NCBI GenBank assembly: GCA_963779325.1
Contig: CAVZXS010000037.1
Coordinates: 62,001 to 126,000 of the forward strand
Direction: 5' to 3'
Length of the DNA stretch: 64,000 nt
Source of the DNA: CAVZXS01 sp963779325
Lineage (GTDB): Bacteria; Bacteroidota; Bacteroidia; Chitinophagales; Chitinophagaceae
This document shows, piece by piece, positions 8,632 through 16,580 of this stretch. Numbering within the stretch: the first letter of the stretch is position 1; every line of letters starts with the position of its first letter. Below the pieces are notes generated by a model. That model was not told the DNA's origin, made no database searches, and was given only the letters and a program-made list of their open reading frames with translations. The position numbers and the translations under genes were made by a program.

Positions 8632-9171
8632 TCAGCAACCGCCTTTGCGGGGGATACGTTTATAAATTATTTTACTATCTCGTTCTACATAGTCGCCCGA
8701 TACTATTGGATATGCGTACTTGGGCGCATGGGATACATTACGGCTTCTTATAATTATTTTGTCGTCAACTTTCAGGCTATGCAATTGCTCAAGTTGAGAC
8801 TTTTCCGGATCAAATTTTACAATATAATCGTCACCATTAATCCTGACCATCACTCCGAAACCTAATCGTGATCCCGGCGGAAGAGAAAGAGAGGTTACAA
8901 CAGCCTCCATATTGGTCGAATCTGTAATGTTCTTCCTTATTTTAGCTTCAGCGGCATACACTTTTTTACCTGCGGGAGACGCTTCCCATTCTTTGTACTT
9001 TATACCATCAGGGGTAGCCTCCCATCTTTCCCTTTCGGCTTTCATTTCAGCAGCAGAGAGTGGCTTTTGGGTTGATTTTTCAGCAATTTCATTTTTAAAT
9101 TCACGATTAGCAAATACCAGTCCGCTTACCACAACCGACAGTAAGATCAGCGCATAAATAACTTTTTTCAT
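8632..9171 (-). CDS. Secreted hypothetical protein
   Basis: 179 residues from the ATG at 9171, chosen because it begins directly with a signal peptide (MKKVIYALILLSVVVSGLVFA); an upstream in-frame ATG at 9249 would put 26 polar residues before it. After export there is a charged repeat-like linker with EATPDGIKYKEWEASPAGKK, then a small beta-rich domain (VMVRINGDDYIVKFDPEKSQ, VDDKIIIRS) ending in a cysteine. I do not recognise the family. Its end lies 76 bp from the Asp-box lipoprotein region and both genes lie on the same strand, so a shared transcript is possible. Confidence 0.6.
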   Translation of the reverse strand: MKKVIYALILLSVVVSGLVFANREFKNEIAEKSTQKPLSAAEMKAERERWEATPDGIKYKEWEASPAGKKVYAAEAKIRKNITDSTNMEAVVTSLSLPPGSRLGFGVMVRINGDDYIVKFDPEKSQLEQLHSLKVDDKIIIRSRNVSHAPKYAYPIVSGDYVERDSKIIYKRIPRKGGC

Positions 9172-9325
9172 ATTTTTTGTAGGTTTAATTAACATAGATC
9201 TATCTCCTGATAAATCAAATCCGTTTATGGCATTTCTTTTATTTTTCATATCCTTTTAAAATTGGTGCAACAAAAATACTGTGCCGTGCTGCGTGTCCCC
9301 ACGCACCACAAATGCATCTGAATGT

Positions 9326-10435
9326 TCAACATCCACCCTTGCCGGGTATGGCATAGATCACATTGCCTGAAACAAATAAATTAAAGACCTTATCTTCCAC
9401 AGAAGGAAGTAACAGTTTCCATGTTTTTCCCTTGTCTGATGATTTTAAAATGCCGTCAGGATGAGTACAAAAGAAGTTTTCACCAACCCGGATAATTGAA
9501 GTCTGGAAGGCTTGCACACGAGGGCGATCATTCCAGGTCCGCCATATTGAATCAGCAACAACTTTGCCCTGAATGCCGGCATCACCGGGCTGCCAGGTTT
9601 TACCGGCGTCATAGGATGTCCTTAAACTTCTGGTACCCGACTCTGAACTAGCAGTGATAGCAGCGAATCCACCTTTGATCGGTTTTACATCGAAAGCCAC
9701 ACTGCTATCACTGATCACCACCGCCCAGTTTTCGCCATTATCGGTCGATCTTATTATCCTTCTCATACCGGTCGCCAGCAGTACGCCATTCGACTCTGCC
9801 AAATTCCCTACCAAGCCTCCGGCATAGACATGTTTCCAGGTTTCTCCACTGTTAACAGTTTTAAAAAGGCCTCTGTCGGTGCCGATGAAAATTGTACCTC
9901 CGGCAGTTTCAAAAACGCTGCGCATTCGTGGCTCGTGAAAATTTTCGAATATCGGCGACCATACACTCGTTCCGTTTGTTTTTTTCAAATTTACACCCCA
10001 GTAAAATATCCCGTTACCGGGGGCAATGCTGCTATATTCCCCGAAGTATCGGGGTCGGCTGTCAGGGGAAATCTCTTTGGTCCAAAAAGGAGCTGTGGCA
10101 TTTGGTGTACTGTGATAGAGTCCGTTTGCAACCCTTAAAAACAGCCCTTTATCATTTGCAAAGAAGCTATTTCCCCGTATACTATCTTCACGCAAATTTT
10201 CGGGCAACCCGTCGCTAATGTCCTGCCAAGTTTGTCCGCCATCGGTAGATTTAAAAGCGATGTTTGCAGTTCCGGTCTTATCTCTTTTTTGTATTTGCTG
10301 ATTATCCGGGAGAGGGGATGCCTGTGGAAATTCTGACGCCTGCTTACAGGAAAGGAATCCGATAGCTATCGGATGAAAAAAGAGTCCCGAAATAATCGGG
10401 ATGTACCACAAAAAAGCAAGGTTATAGATTTTCAT
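9326..10435 (-). CDS. Asp-box (BNR/sialidase-like) repeat lipoprotein
   Basis: 369 residues. At least five Asp-box motifs (S-x-D-x-G-x-T-W) are visible: STDGGQTWQD, TVNSGETWKH, STDNGENWAV, SYDAGKTWQP and SSDKGKTWKL, predicting a six- or seven-bladed propeller of the photosystem-assembly-factor/sialidase type. No sialidase catalytic residues are recognisable, so a binding role is more likely. The N-terminus has a lipobox-like FLSC before KQASEF. The signal-peptide segment contains two palindromic inserts (10358-10401) that are read in frame. It ends in GKGGC, like its neighbour at 8632 (RKGGC). Divergent from the winged-helix regulator starting at 10582. Confidence 0.75.
   Translation of the reverse strand: MKIYNLAFLWYIPIISGLFFHPIAIGFLSCKQASEFPQASPLPDNQQIQKRDKTGTANIAFKSTDGGQTWQDISDGLPENLREDSIRGNSFFANDKGLFLRVANGLYHSTPNATAPFWTKEISPDSRPRYFGEYSSIAPGNGIFYWGVNLKKTNGTSVWSPIFENFHEPRMRSVFETAGGTIFIGTDRGLFKTVNSGETWKHVYAGGLVGNLAESNGVLLATGMRRIIRSTDNGENWAVVISDSSVAFDVKPIKGGFAAITASSESGTRSLRTSYDAGKTWQPGDAGIQGKVVADSIWRTWNDRPRVQAFQTSIIRVGENFFCTHPDGILKSSDKGKTWKLLLPSVEDKVFNLFVSGNVIYAIPGKGGC
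10358..10401. repeat. Two short palindromes inside a signal-peptide coding region
   Basis: TCCGATAGCTATCGGA (10358-10373) is a perfect 16-bp palindrome. TCCCGA/TCGGGA (10385-10401) is a second one with a 5-base centre. Both are read in frame in the Asp-box lipoprotein. The same GATAGCTATC core recurs at 17962-17981. Confidence 0.8.
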
Positions 10436-10568
10436 GACTGTAATTGATTGGGTGAAACAATAAAGTAAAGATATCGGGTGTCAATTATCCTGTAGCTTTT
10501 TAGTTGTAAAAAGCTGTAAAAAACATGTAAAACCTTTGTAAAACCATCGAAAACTGATTTTTAATAGA

Positions 10569-10576
10569 TTACTTTG
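10569..10576 (+). promoter_or_regulatory. Bacteroidota -7 box variant (TTACTTTG)
   Basis: TTACTTTG, one base from the TAnnTTTG consensus, ends only five bases before the ATG of the winged-helix regulator. Transcription would begin at or next to the ATG, giving a nearly leaderless mRNA. Confidence 0.4.
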
Positions 10577-10581
10577 CACAC

Positions 10582-11451
10582 ATGAAGCTATTTATATCTT
10601 CAATCATAATTATTGGTATTTTGATCTCTGCCGTTGCATTTATCAATAAAAAAAATGAAATTCCTGAGAATCATTTGGAAGTGGTATTACGTGATATAGG
10701 ACATCAGCTTTTGCTTTCAGCTAAAGATTCTACATCCCGGGTGCTGCCGGTTAAAAAATTAAATTCAACTACATACCGGATTTCCTTTCAAAACAACTTT
10801 AGTTTTATTTCAGATTCACTCATCAATTTAGTTCAACGAGAATTTCAAAAAAATGACCTGGCAAAAGATTATATAGTGAATTTGAAGAATTGTAAACAAA
10901 ATGTCCGCAGGGACTCCTTCGGAGAAACTGTCTTTGCATTCGAAATAAATGACAAGAAAGGCGATTTAACACCCTGCAGGGGTCGTACGCTGGAGGTTGG
11001 TTGTTATTTTATTGAGATTGAACTTTTGAAGACAAATCAATTTAATTTCTTTTGGTTGTTGCTGTTGATTATTCCTTTGGGTTTTGCAGGTTTTTATGCG
11101 AAAGATAAATTTCGGAAAAAAGAAGAGCCGGCATCTGTCTTCGATAACAATGATTATATACAATTAGGAAACTTTCAATTTTATACAGATAATAATGTTC
11201 TTAAAATTGAGAATAAAAGTATTACGCTTTCGGAAAAAGAAACAAAAGCACTGAAAATATTTGCAGAAAATATAAATCAAATCGTAGAAAGGGAAAAACT
11301 GATGAAAGAAATTTGGGAAGATGAAGGTATAGTTGTAATCAGCAGAAATGTTGATGTATTGGTGTCTAAATTACGTAAGAAATTAAGCGACGATAACTCC
11401 GTTAAATTTATAAACGTGCATGGCAGGGGTTATAAATTTATTATTGAGTAG
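10582..11451 (+). CDS. Membrane-anchored winged-helix (OmpR/PhoB-type) regulator
   Basis: 289 residues. An N-terminal hydrophobic segment (residues 1-21) and a second one at about 153-172 (FNFFWLLLLIIPLGFAGFYA) enclose an extracytoplasmic domain of about 130 residues that contains several cysteines. The cytoplasmic C-terminus (about 190-289) is a Trans_reg_C domain: ITLSEKETKALKIF, IVEREKLMKEIW, SRNVDVLVSKLRKKL and a final HGRGYKFI wing. There is no receiver domain, so this is a one-component membrane regulator with the topology reversed compared with ToxR. It is divergent from the Asp-box lipoprotein and may control it (inference). Confidence 0.85.
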   Translation: MKLFISSIIIIGILISAVAFINKKNEIPENHLEVVLRDIGHQLLLSAKDSTSRVLPVKKLNSTTYRISFQNNFSFISDSLINLVQREFQKNDLAKDYIVNLKNCKQNVRRDSFGETVFAFEINDKKGDLTPCRGRTLEVGCYFIEIELLKTNQFNFFWLLLLIIPLGFAGFYAKDKFRKKEEPASVFDNNDYIQLGNFQFYTDNNVLKIENKSITLSEKETKALKIFAENINQIVEREKLMKEIWEDEGIVVISRNVDVLVSKLRKKLSDDNSVKFINVHGRGYKFIIE

Positions 11452-11510
11452 ATGCCAATTAAAAATCAGGTAAAGTGTAAAACAAATTAAATGGTGTGAT
11501 TAATATGTTG

Positions 11511-11635
11511 TCAATTGTCATGAGTTGTCTGATTTAAATTTACACGATTTCGTTTCAACCTATTTCAGGACGTTAGAGGCTCATAGCTTGCGCCCAACGG
11601 CTACGGCTTGGCGATCCCGATCCCGCATAGGCCGG
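11511..11635. repeat. Direct repeat R1, copy 1 (left flank of AbiE module)
   Basis: About 122 bp sharing long stretches with 13763-13884: TCAATTGTCATGAGTTG, TTTACACGATTTCGTTTCAA, CCTATTTCAGGACGTTAGA, ACGGCTACGGCTTGGCGATC. The two copies are in the same orientation on either side of the AbiE genes. The CCTATTTCAGGACG word could be the end of an insertion sequence; I cannot name one. Confidence 0.85.
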
Positions 11636-11727
11636 AGTAATACAGTAATACCCAACTGATGGGCAAAGCCCTTTTGCCCCGGCAATTCGGTAAATGATGC
11701 TTCTAATTTTGCCTCAGTAAATTTCAT
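11581..11727 (-). pseudogene. Stub of type I restriction subunit HsdR, N-terminus (copy 1)
   Basis: A 48-codon frame whose ATG overlaps the AbiEii stop (ATGA). The first 26 residues, beginning MKFTEAKLEASFTELPG, resemble the start of HsdR proteins; then the frame runs into direct repeat R1 and ends. Similarity to HsdR is from memory of the family's N-terminus. The overlap suggests hsdR once followed abiEii in one operon. Confidence 0.5.
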
Positions 11728-12668
11728 CTGATCAGTTTCAGTATATTTTTAAATTGAACTGCAACTTTATTTTCATCCGGTATAGTTGTATAAGCCAATG
11801 CCCCTAGTTCGGTTGTATAAATCCCTTTCAACTGCTTCCAAACAGATTCAAAATCTCCAAGCAATGGCGACTCATTAATCGATTTATCCTTCCATCCCGT
11901 TGGCTCATCAAACAATTTCCGGTCATGTTCTATAATTGCGTCAAACTGTTTTTTAAATCCGGCAGATTTTACAAATGCCGCACAATCCTTGTCGTTCAAT
12001 AAGAAATATAAGTCATAAAAGTGCCTTATTTTACCGGCGATGCTGTCAATTGGTTTCTCTTCAAACGATACCCGGATTAAAGATACCAGCTTCTCCAGCA
12101 AGGTCTGTTCTTTGTTCAACACATTCACTTCAAAAGGTTCAAGGCTGTAGCGGCTGATATATTTCTCATTGCCGGTTTCGGTTAAAAAATCAAACACAAA
12201 ACTTTTTATTGTACGCTTTTGAAACGGAAACGGATTGGCAAACGAATTTACTTCAACAATGAGTTTATTATCGGAATTGTTTTTATCTGTGCTTGTGTAT
12301 TCAAATACTGATTTACGGAACCTGGAGCCTTTACTTGTAACGGTTTCCATTTGTATCTCCTTCAGCTCCCCGGTAATCGTTTTTTCAATACTGCGGATAA
12401 TAGTCTTAACCTCATTCCCCGTTTTGTTAGTATCATTAATAATGGCAATATCTACATCTGTTGAAAAACGTTCAATTAAATTAAATCCTTTTGACAAAGA
12501 GGTGCCGCCTTTAAAAACCGAAGCCTCAGCATATTTGCTTTTAGCCAAATGGCTTAACACCAGTGTTATCCAGTAATCTTTTTCTACAAACTCCGGCTTA
12601 ATATTCATACGCTGTGATGCGGCTCTCAGCGTATCGGAAAATAGCTTAATGTCCCGGTGCAGCTTCAT
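11724..12668 (-). CDS. abiEii: AbiEii/AbiGii-type nucleotidyltransferase toxin
   Basis: 314 residues from the ATG at 12668, which overlaps the AbiEi stop by ATGA; an earlier ATG at 12680 is also in frame. The nucleotidyltransferase signature is clear: FKGGTSLSKGFNLIERFSTD with GGTSLSK at residues about 54-60 and metal ligands DVD at about 71-73. Length fits the family. AbiEii toxins transfer nucleotides to cellular RNAs (tRNA acceptor stems in studied relatives) and stop growth during phage infection. Paired with the upstream antitoxin, forming a type IV-style toxin-antitoxin and abortive-infection module. It is flanked by direct repeats R1 and HsdR stubs. Confidence 0.9.
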   Translation of the reverse strand: MKLHRDIKLFSDTLRAASQRMNIKPEFVEKDYWITLVLSHLAKSKYAEASVFKGGTSLSKGFNLIERFSTDVDIAIINDTNKTGNEVKTIIRSIEKTITGELKEIQMETVTSKGSRFRKSVFEYTSTDKNNSDNKLIVEVNSFANPFPFQKRTIKSFVFDFLTETGNEKYISRYSLEPFEVNVLNKEQTLLEKLVSLIRVSFEEKPIDSIAGKIRHFYDLYFLLNDKDCAAFVKSAGFKKQFDAIIEHDRKLFDEPTGWKDKSINESPLLGDFESVWKQLKGIYTTELGALAYTTIPDENKVAVQFKNILKLIR

Positions 12669-13390
12669 ACGATATTCCATTTTTCTGTCGTGGCTAATAC
12701 TTTTGCCGCACCCGGTAGTTTGTATTTAGTAATATGGTTTAATGTTTTGTATAGCGGTTCAGTTAGCGAATTTTGTTGCAGTGCATCCAGCATTGCACCT
12801 AACAAAGCTTTAGTTACCGGTGGATATTTTAATGCCAGCCTTACGATGGTACTCTTATCCTGCCCGTGTAAATTTTTAAGCACTGCCATCAACCGCTTGC
12901 AGGAGGATTCTATTGTGGCATCGGGTATTTTCTTTATGTATCGGATGGCATCCAGTATTTGGAGTAATGGAATATTCTCTTTAGTGATGTTGTTTTTTTG
13001 TTTGATAAACGAAATGGTGTACCGTTCTCTTTTGAAGTTTGGCCTTGTTTGATTCTTGCCAATTTGTATGGTGTTACTTACCTGTGTGGTTAAGCCCAGT
13101 TGGTTATAGATGCTGTACCCGGTTAAATAACCAACCATTTTCCCATTTTCTTCCAGCAGGTCTTTTACTACTTGTGCCCGGTTAGGCTGCAGGTTGCCAA
13201 AAGGTGTGGTTTCCGGTTTGTAGTATTTGCCTTTGGCCAGCTTTACTATTTTACCGGCGGCCGCCATCCGGTTAAGGGTTTTTATAACGGCTTCTTTACT
13301 TTTCACCTCTGTAGTAAAGTCAGCATAGGTGAATACATAACCTTTTGGCAGCCTGTTGATTGTTTTCGCTACGTTTTCCGACACTTTCAT
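12665..13390 (-). CDS. abiEi: AbiEi-type antitoxin / transcriptional repressor (DUF6088-like)
   Basis: 241 residues. The N-terminal part (residues 1-60) is a winged-helix domain: VFTYADFTTEV, EAVIKTLNRMAAAGKIVKLAKGKYY, then YKPETTPFG typical of AbiEi/DUF6088 antitoxins. The rest is the larger C-terminal domain (GYLTGYSIYNQLGLTTQVSN). It overlaps the toxin gene by ATGA. Known AbiEi proteins neutralise the toxin and repress their own promoter by binding inverted repeats; a perfect 15-bp inverted repeat lies 71 bp upstream of this start (13461-13492) and fits an operator. Confidence 0.85.
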   Translation of the reverse strand: MKVSENVAKTINRLPKGYVFTYADFTTEVKSKEAVIKTLNRMAAAGKIVKLAKGKYYKPETTPFGNLQPNRAQVVKDLLEENGKMVGYLTGYSIYNQLGLTTQVSNTIQIGKNQTRPNFKRERYTISFIKQKNNITKENIPLLQILDAIRYIKKIPDATIESSCKRLMAVLKNLHGQDKSTIVRLALKYPPVTKALLGAMLDALQQNSLTEPLYKTLNHITKYKLPGAAKVLATTEKWNIV

Positions 13391-13460
13391 GATTGTGAAG
13401 ATAGCCTGTTTTGTCCAGTTTATTAGTAAAAAAACAGGACAAATTTTTATTTCAATTCAA

Positions 13461-13492
13461 TTGGAGTAACTTAGCGGGCTAAGTTACTCCAA
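13461..13492. promoter_or_regulatory. Perfect palindrome upstream of abiEi, candidate operator
   Basis: TTGGAGTAACTTAGC and its exact complement are separated by two G. It lies 71-102 bp before the abiEi start, where autorepression sites of AbiEi-type antitoxins are found. A weaker pair, TTTGTCC/GGACAAA, lies between it and the start codon. Confidence 0.55.
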
Positions 13493-13567
13493 GCATATTT
13501 TTCTTTTTCTCCTTCCTTAAAAGATGTTTCATTATTGCCTTTCCTGATTTTGTTTTCAGGCTTTCCA

Positions 13568-13693
13568 CTATGCCCCATTATTTAAAAAATCTTCGCGAGC
13601 ACAGAAAATTAAAATGCCTGAGTGGCAAGGAAATTGTTCGTTACCCAACAACTCGGTAAATACTCTTTCTAATTTTTCTTCGGTGAATTTCAT
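13568..13693 (-). pseudogene. Stub of type I restriction subunit HsdR, N-terminus (copy 2)
   Basis: 41 codons beginning MKFTEEKLERVFTELLGNEQ, matching HsdR N-termini and the first stub near 11727. Similarity stops after FPCHSG. Only the first 26 or so residues are conserved, so this is a left-over of a gene lost by rearrangement. It lies upstream of AbiEi on the same strand, inside repeat R1 copy 2. Confidence 0.5.
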
Positions 13694-13762
13694 TTTAGTA
13701 AATTATTATCAACAGAAATACTTGAAAGTTTATAGAAATGTATTTGTATTTTATTTATTATG

Positions 13763-13884
13763 TCAATTGTCATGAGTTGCCTGATTTTAGATTTACACGA
13801 TTTCGTTTCAACCTATTTCAGGACGTTAGACGATCATAGCTTGCACAAAACGGCTACGGCTTGGCGATCCCGCATAGGCGGGAC
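13763..13884. repeat. Direct repeat R1, copy 2 (right flank of AbiE module)
   Basis: Same orientation as the copy at 11511-11635 and about 2.25 kb away. It is followed within 40 bp by CATAG repeat C. Confidence 0.85.
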
Positions 13885-13919
13885 AAGTATGTGGCGGTAT
13901 TTGAAAATCGTCTTGTAAG

Positions 13920-14026
13920 AACCACACACATTAGAAATACACACATAGGGTTTACTATGAATGCAATACTATGCGAACTCCTATGTTTCCCTGCCCGTCC
14001 GGTCAGGCGGGTATGTGGTTCAAACT
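13920..14026. repeat. CATAG palindromic repeat, copy C
   Basis: Shares TTAGAAATACACACATAGGG and a TATGTGGTTCAAACT end with copy A, same orientation. A second small palindrome, CCTGCCCGTCCGGTCAGGCGG, is inserted near its right end. No GxxExxY gene lies next to this copy. Confidence 0.8.
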
Positions 14027-14037
14027 AAATTAAATTA

Positions 14038-14148
14038 TACTAACAACGGTTGAAAAACAAGTATGTAATAGCGGTTATAAACATATAACACCTCAGTAAG
14101 GAAAAAGATCTTTCACACAGCCTTACATAGGATGCTGTTCGCCGTTGT
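14038..14148. repeat. Imperfect palindrome with AACAACGG ends (attC-like), unit 1
   Basis: Left end CTAACAACGGTTG, right end GCCGTTGTTGGTA: eight bases (AACAACGG/CCGTTGTT) are complementary over 110 bp. The inside (TATAAACATATAACACCTCAG, CCTTACATAGGA) resembles the unit at 15963-16058. Size and symmetry recall integron attC sites, but the canonical 7-mers are not matched. Confidence 0.4.
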
Positions 14149-15038
14149 TGGTATGAAAAAGGCATTTGCCATGTGCTTGGCCTACCAACAACTCTTTTTG
14201 AGGCTTCCCTTAATTTCAAAAGCAATGAGAGATTAATCATAAGGCTATCCCTAGATTTTTGAATGTGTAAGAAACCACCCAGTTATCAATTCCTGTTTTA
14301 TACAGGTATGCTGATGAATACTTATATTCATCAGCATACCTGCACAGACTCCGAACCCTGAAGCCGGATTTTCATGTATGATTTCAATTTCTGCCACATT
14401 ACTTTTTCTGACATAACACTTTATTCAACGCGATATGCAGTAGCTGATTTTTTAGATTGCTCCCAAATTGATAACTTTAAGCGGTCTTTAAAAGCATTTA
14501 CTAAATGTGTTTAACATTCATTCAATTTTCTCTTAAGTCATACTCTTTATCGAATGATGAGTTTTAAATTCGCTTTTTGTTGTATCTTTCCAATATGTTT
14601 TACGGAAATCATGTGTTCTAATGCCATTCTCCGTATCTATTATATTATCACTGCCTTATCATTTACCATAAGATATAGTGTGATTGGCAGATAACAAATC
14701 TGTAATAATTATTCGGTCATTTTAATGCTTCGTTGTAAGTGTCGATAAATTTGTATTTACCGTGATGTACTATCGGGCAGTGTCAGACAATTTTACAATC
14801 TTCTTGTCTTAAATATTTAATAAGAATACTTCGGTTTGCCGTCAAGAGCGCAAATACACAATGGATTCCTGTCCTAAAGCACTAACGGTTTACTGCGTGG
14901 CCGCTGATTTACTGCCGCTCACCAACACGGGTGAAAAAATAATTACGCAAAACGTGTTATATTCTAACATACAACAGCGGCAATAAGACAAAAAAGAATC
15001 AGTCAAACCGCTTTAATAGGACATTTTTTATTGCAGCT
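14149..15038. other. Gene-poor stretch, possibly decayed
   Basis: No intact gene is supported. On the minus strand a 40-codon open stretch at about 14534-14656 (reading GSDNIIDTENGIRTHDF, then KTYWKDTTKSEFKTHHS) has protein-like composition and could be a decayed gene. A perfect hairpin sits at 14303-14342, and another short inverted pair (AACACG/CGTGTT) lies near 14923-14956. Confidence 0.4.
14303..14342. repeat. Perfect 18-bp inverted repeat, 4-base loop
   Basis: CAGGTATGCTGATGAATA is followed by CTTA and then its exact complement. No T-run follows on either strand, so it is not a typical terminator. Confidence 0.85.
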
Positions 15039-15444
15039 TTAAGTAATTATTTTCTCCAAAATTTTTATATCAACATCTTCAAAAGTTGTTTTATTGATAT
15101 AAAGACAACCTGCGCTCGGTTTTGTGCTTACCCAATTTATCCAACGCATCAGCATGTTGCTGCAGATTAATCAAGTGTAGTGACAAATTAAGCTTTCCGC
15201 GGTGAAAAACCAATTTTGAACCAATCCACTTCTCTTCCCGTAGCAGGGACTTTTGTACCTGATATTTCCAAATCCAATCATTGAACCGCCCCACATTTTG
15301 AGGACTTTCCTTCGTAGCCTTTTCCATCAATTTAAGTATAATGAGACTGTCTAATTTCGTTTTTTGTTCATCTGCGATAATATTAACGAAATCCTTTACA
15401 CTTAACGAAGTCGGCTTGGTTTTTATTTCTACTAATTTCCCCAT
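15039..15444 (-). pseudogene. DUF1801 family protein with four single-base insertions
   Basis: The N-terminus (SLSVKDFVNIIADEQK, LMEKATKESP) and C-terminus (LNLSLHLI, DALDKLGKHKT) are in one frame. Between them KMWGGSMIGFGNIRYKSP and ATGREVDWFKIGFSPRK, the core motifs of DUF1801, appear in the other two frames. After GKHKT a fourth shift restores GCLYINKTTFEDVDIKILEK. All four are +1 insertions; substitutions are few and no in-frame stop appears once the frames are joined. The restored protein is about 134 residues, normal for the family, whose function is unknown. The local cluster of insertions continues into the next gene. Confidence 0.75.
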
Positions 15445-15450
15445 AGTTGA

Positions 15451-15850
15451 TTATTTTATTTTCATGCCGGGGAACAAGAGGAAGTTACCTCGACGAGTTC
15501 AAGAGATTAACCATATCTCTTTGTACCGGTTTTGTATTTTATAAAATGAGGTGTTTGCAAATCGCACCTTATAAGGCTTCTTCATTAGCATATATTTCTA
15601 AGATAGTGATGTGGGTCGGTTTATCTTTTTCTGAAACAGCATATAAAGTCATAACGCCAGGCTCAAGTCGAACGGAAGTTTCTATTTCTTCTTTTAATGC
15701 GGCTTTATAGTTTTCTAATTGCGCGGAATCAATTACAAGTTTAGCCAATCGCACTTTTTGACTTTTCCCTTGCGCAAATGAGCTGTCGTGAAAGACAAAT
15801 GTCACCAATGCGATGGTAAGAATTATTGATCGTAAGATATTTTTTTTCAT
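15451..15850 (-). pseudogene. Secreted antibiotic-biosynthesis-monooxygenase (ABM) domain protein, 3' part indel-rich
   Basis: Start chosen at 15850 (MKKNILRSIILTIALVTFVF, a signal peptide ending near SFAQG). The ABM core reads VRLAKLVIDSAQLENYKAAL, then SVRLEPGVMTLYAV and THITILEIYANEEA. After this the frame breaks; joining frames gives a normal ending with TPHFIKYKTGTKDMV and SLELVEVT. About five +1 and one -1 changes lie between 15455 and 15590, directly next to the insertion-rich DUF1801 gene. Family members are small cofactor-free monooxygenases acting on quinols or aldehydes; the substrate here is unknown. Confidence 0.7.
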
Positions 15851-15962
15851 ATTCATTAATTTAGAAGTGTCGGATAGCGTTGTATATAACACGAAAATAT
15901 ATGATACAGGACAGAACTTCAAAAAATATAAGTATCTGTGTCGAGTGCCTTTTTATCTTTAC

Positions 15963-16058
15963 TTACCAACAGCAGCTGAGTATCGTTAATAAACATATCA
16001 AACCTCAGGAAAGAAGAAGAAACCCATCACAACGCTTTACATAGGAATCCAATGTTAG
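15963..16058. repeat. Imperfect palindrome (attC-like), unit 2
   Basis: Resembles unit 1: ACCAACAGCAGC at the left, ATAAACATATCAAACCTCAG inside, CTTTACATAGGA then TGTTAGCGGC at the right. It immediately follows the stop of the minus-strand gene at 16071, as a cassette-associated site would. A half unit (ACCAACAACGGC) also lies at 18246. Confidence 0.4.
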
Positions 16059-16070
16059 CGGCTGGGCATT

Positions 16071-16508
16071 TTATTCCAAATTAATATTCAAATCATTTAA
16101 TAGATTAATGAAATTATAACAATCTTTCTTGGTCTTAAAAAACATAGTAAATCCACTTGCCACACTACCATCATCAACTGAAATACAATTACCTGAGATG
16201 CATGACAAGTGTACACCATGATATTTTTTTACAGAAACTCCATCTTCTGCTGATTTCCAATGTCCTGAGTAAATATAATTAAATTCAATGTTCTCTAACG
16301 GAATTGAACAATCATCTACGTCTATTTTTTTGAGATGTGAATTCAAATAGATTTCATTTACTGATTTGCCAAGAAACCAAATCCGACTCTTTTTATTCAG
16401 TAAATTAATTTTTTGTAAAACTTTATCTGCTTTAGTTTGTGCAACTAATTGATAACTGAATATAGAAAGTAAAATAAAAAGAAGCGGGGTTTTGAGTTTT
16501 GAAACCAT
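16071..16508 (-). CDS. Secreted hypothetical protein
   Basis: 145 residues with a clear signal peptide (TPLLFILLSIFSYQLVAQ, cut before TKADK). The mature part contains pairs of cysteines (DDCS, SCISGNC) and a C-terminal FKTKKDCYNFINLLNDL helix. I recognise no family. The composition is AT-richer than the neighbouring conserved genes, in keeping with recent arrival. It lies 72 bp downstream of the larger unknown gene on the same strand and is followed by an attC-like palindrome. Confidence 0.6.
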   Translation of the reverse strand: MVSKLKTPLLFILLSIFSYQLVAQTKADKVLQKINLLNKKSRIWFLGKSVNEIYLNSHLKKIDVDDCSIPLENIEFNYIYSGHWKSAEDGVSVKKYHGVHLSCISGNCISVDDGSVASGFTMFFKTKKDCYNFINLLNDLNINLE

Positions 16509-16580
16509 AATTATTCAATTTAAAATTATAAATAGGAAGATTAATATCATTTTACTCAATTATAAAATATAATTTCGTAA

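Noticed and set aside
13471..13578. 35-codon minus-strand frame (MGHSGKPENKIRKGNN...) as a gene
   Set aside because: It overlaps the HsdR stub and ends within the abiEi operator palindrome; probably a chance or residual frame.
14040..14240. 66-codon minus-strand frame as a gene
   Set aside because: It coincides with the attC-like palindrome, and its composition does not look protein-coding.
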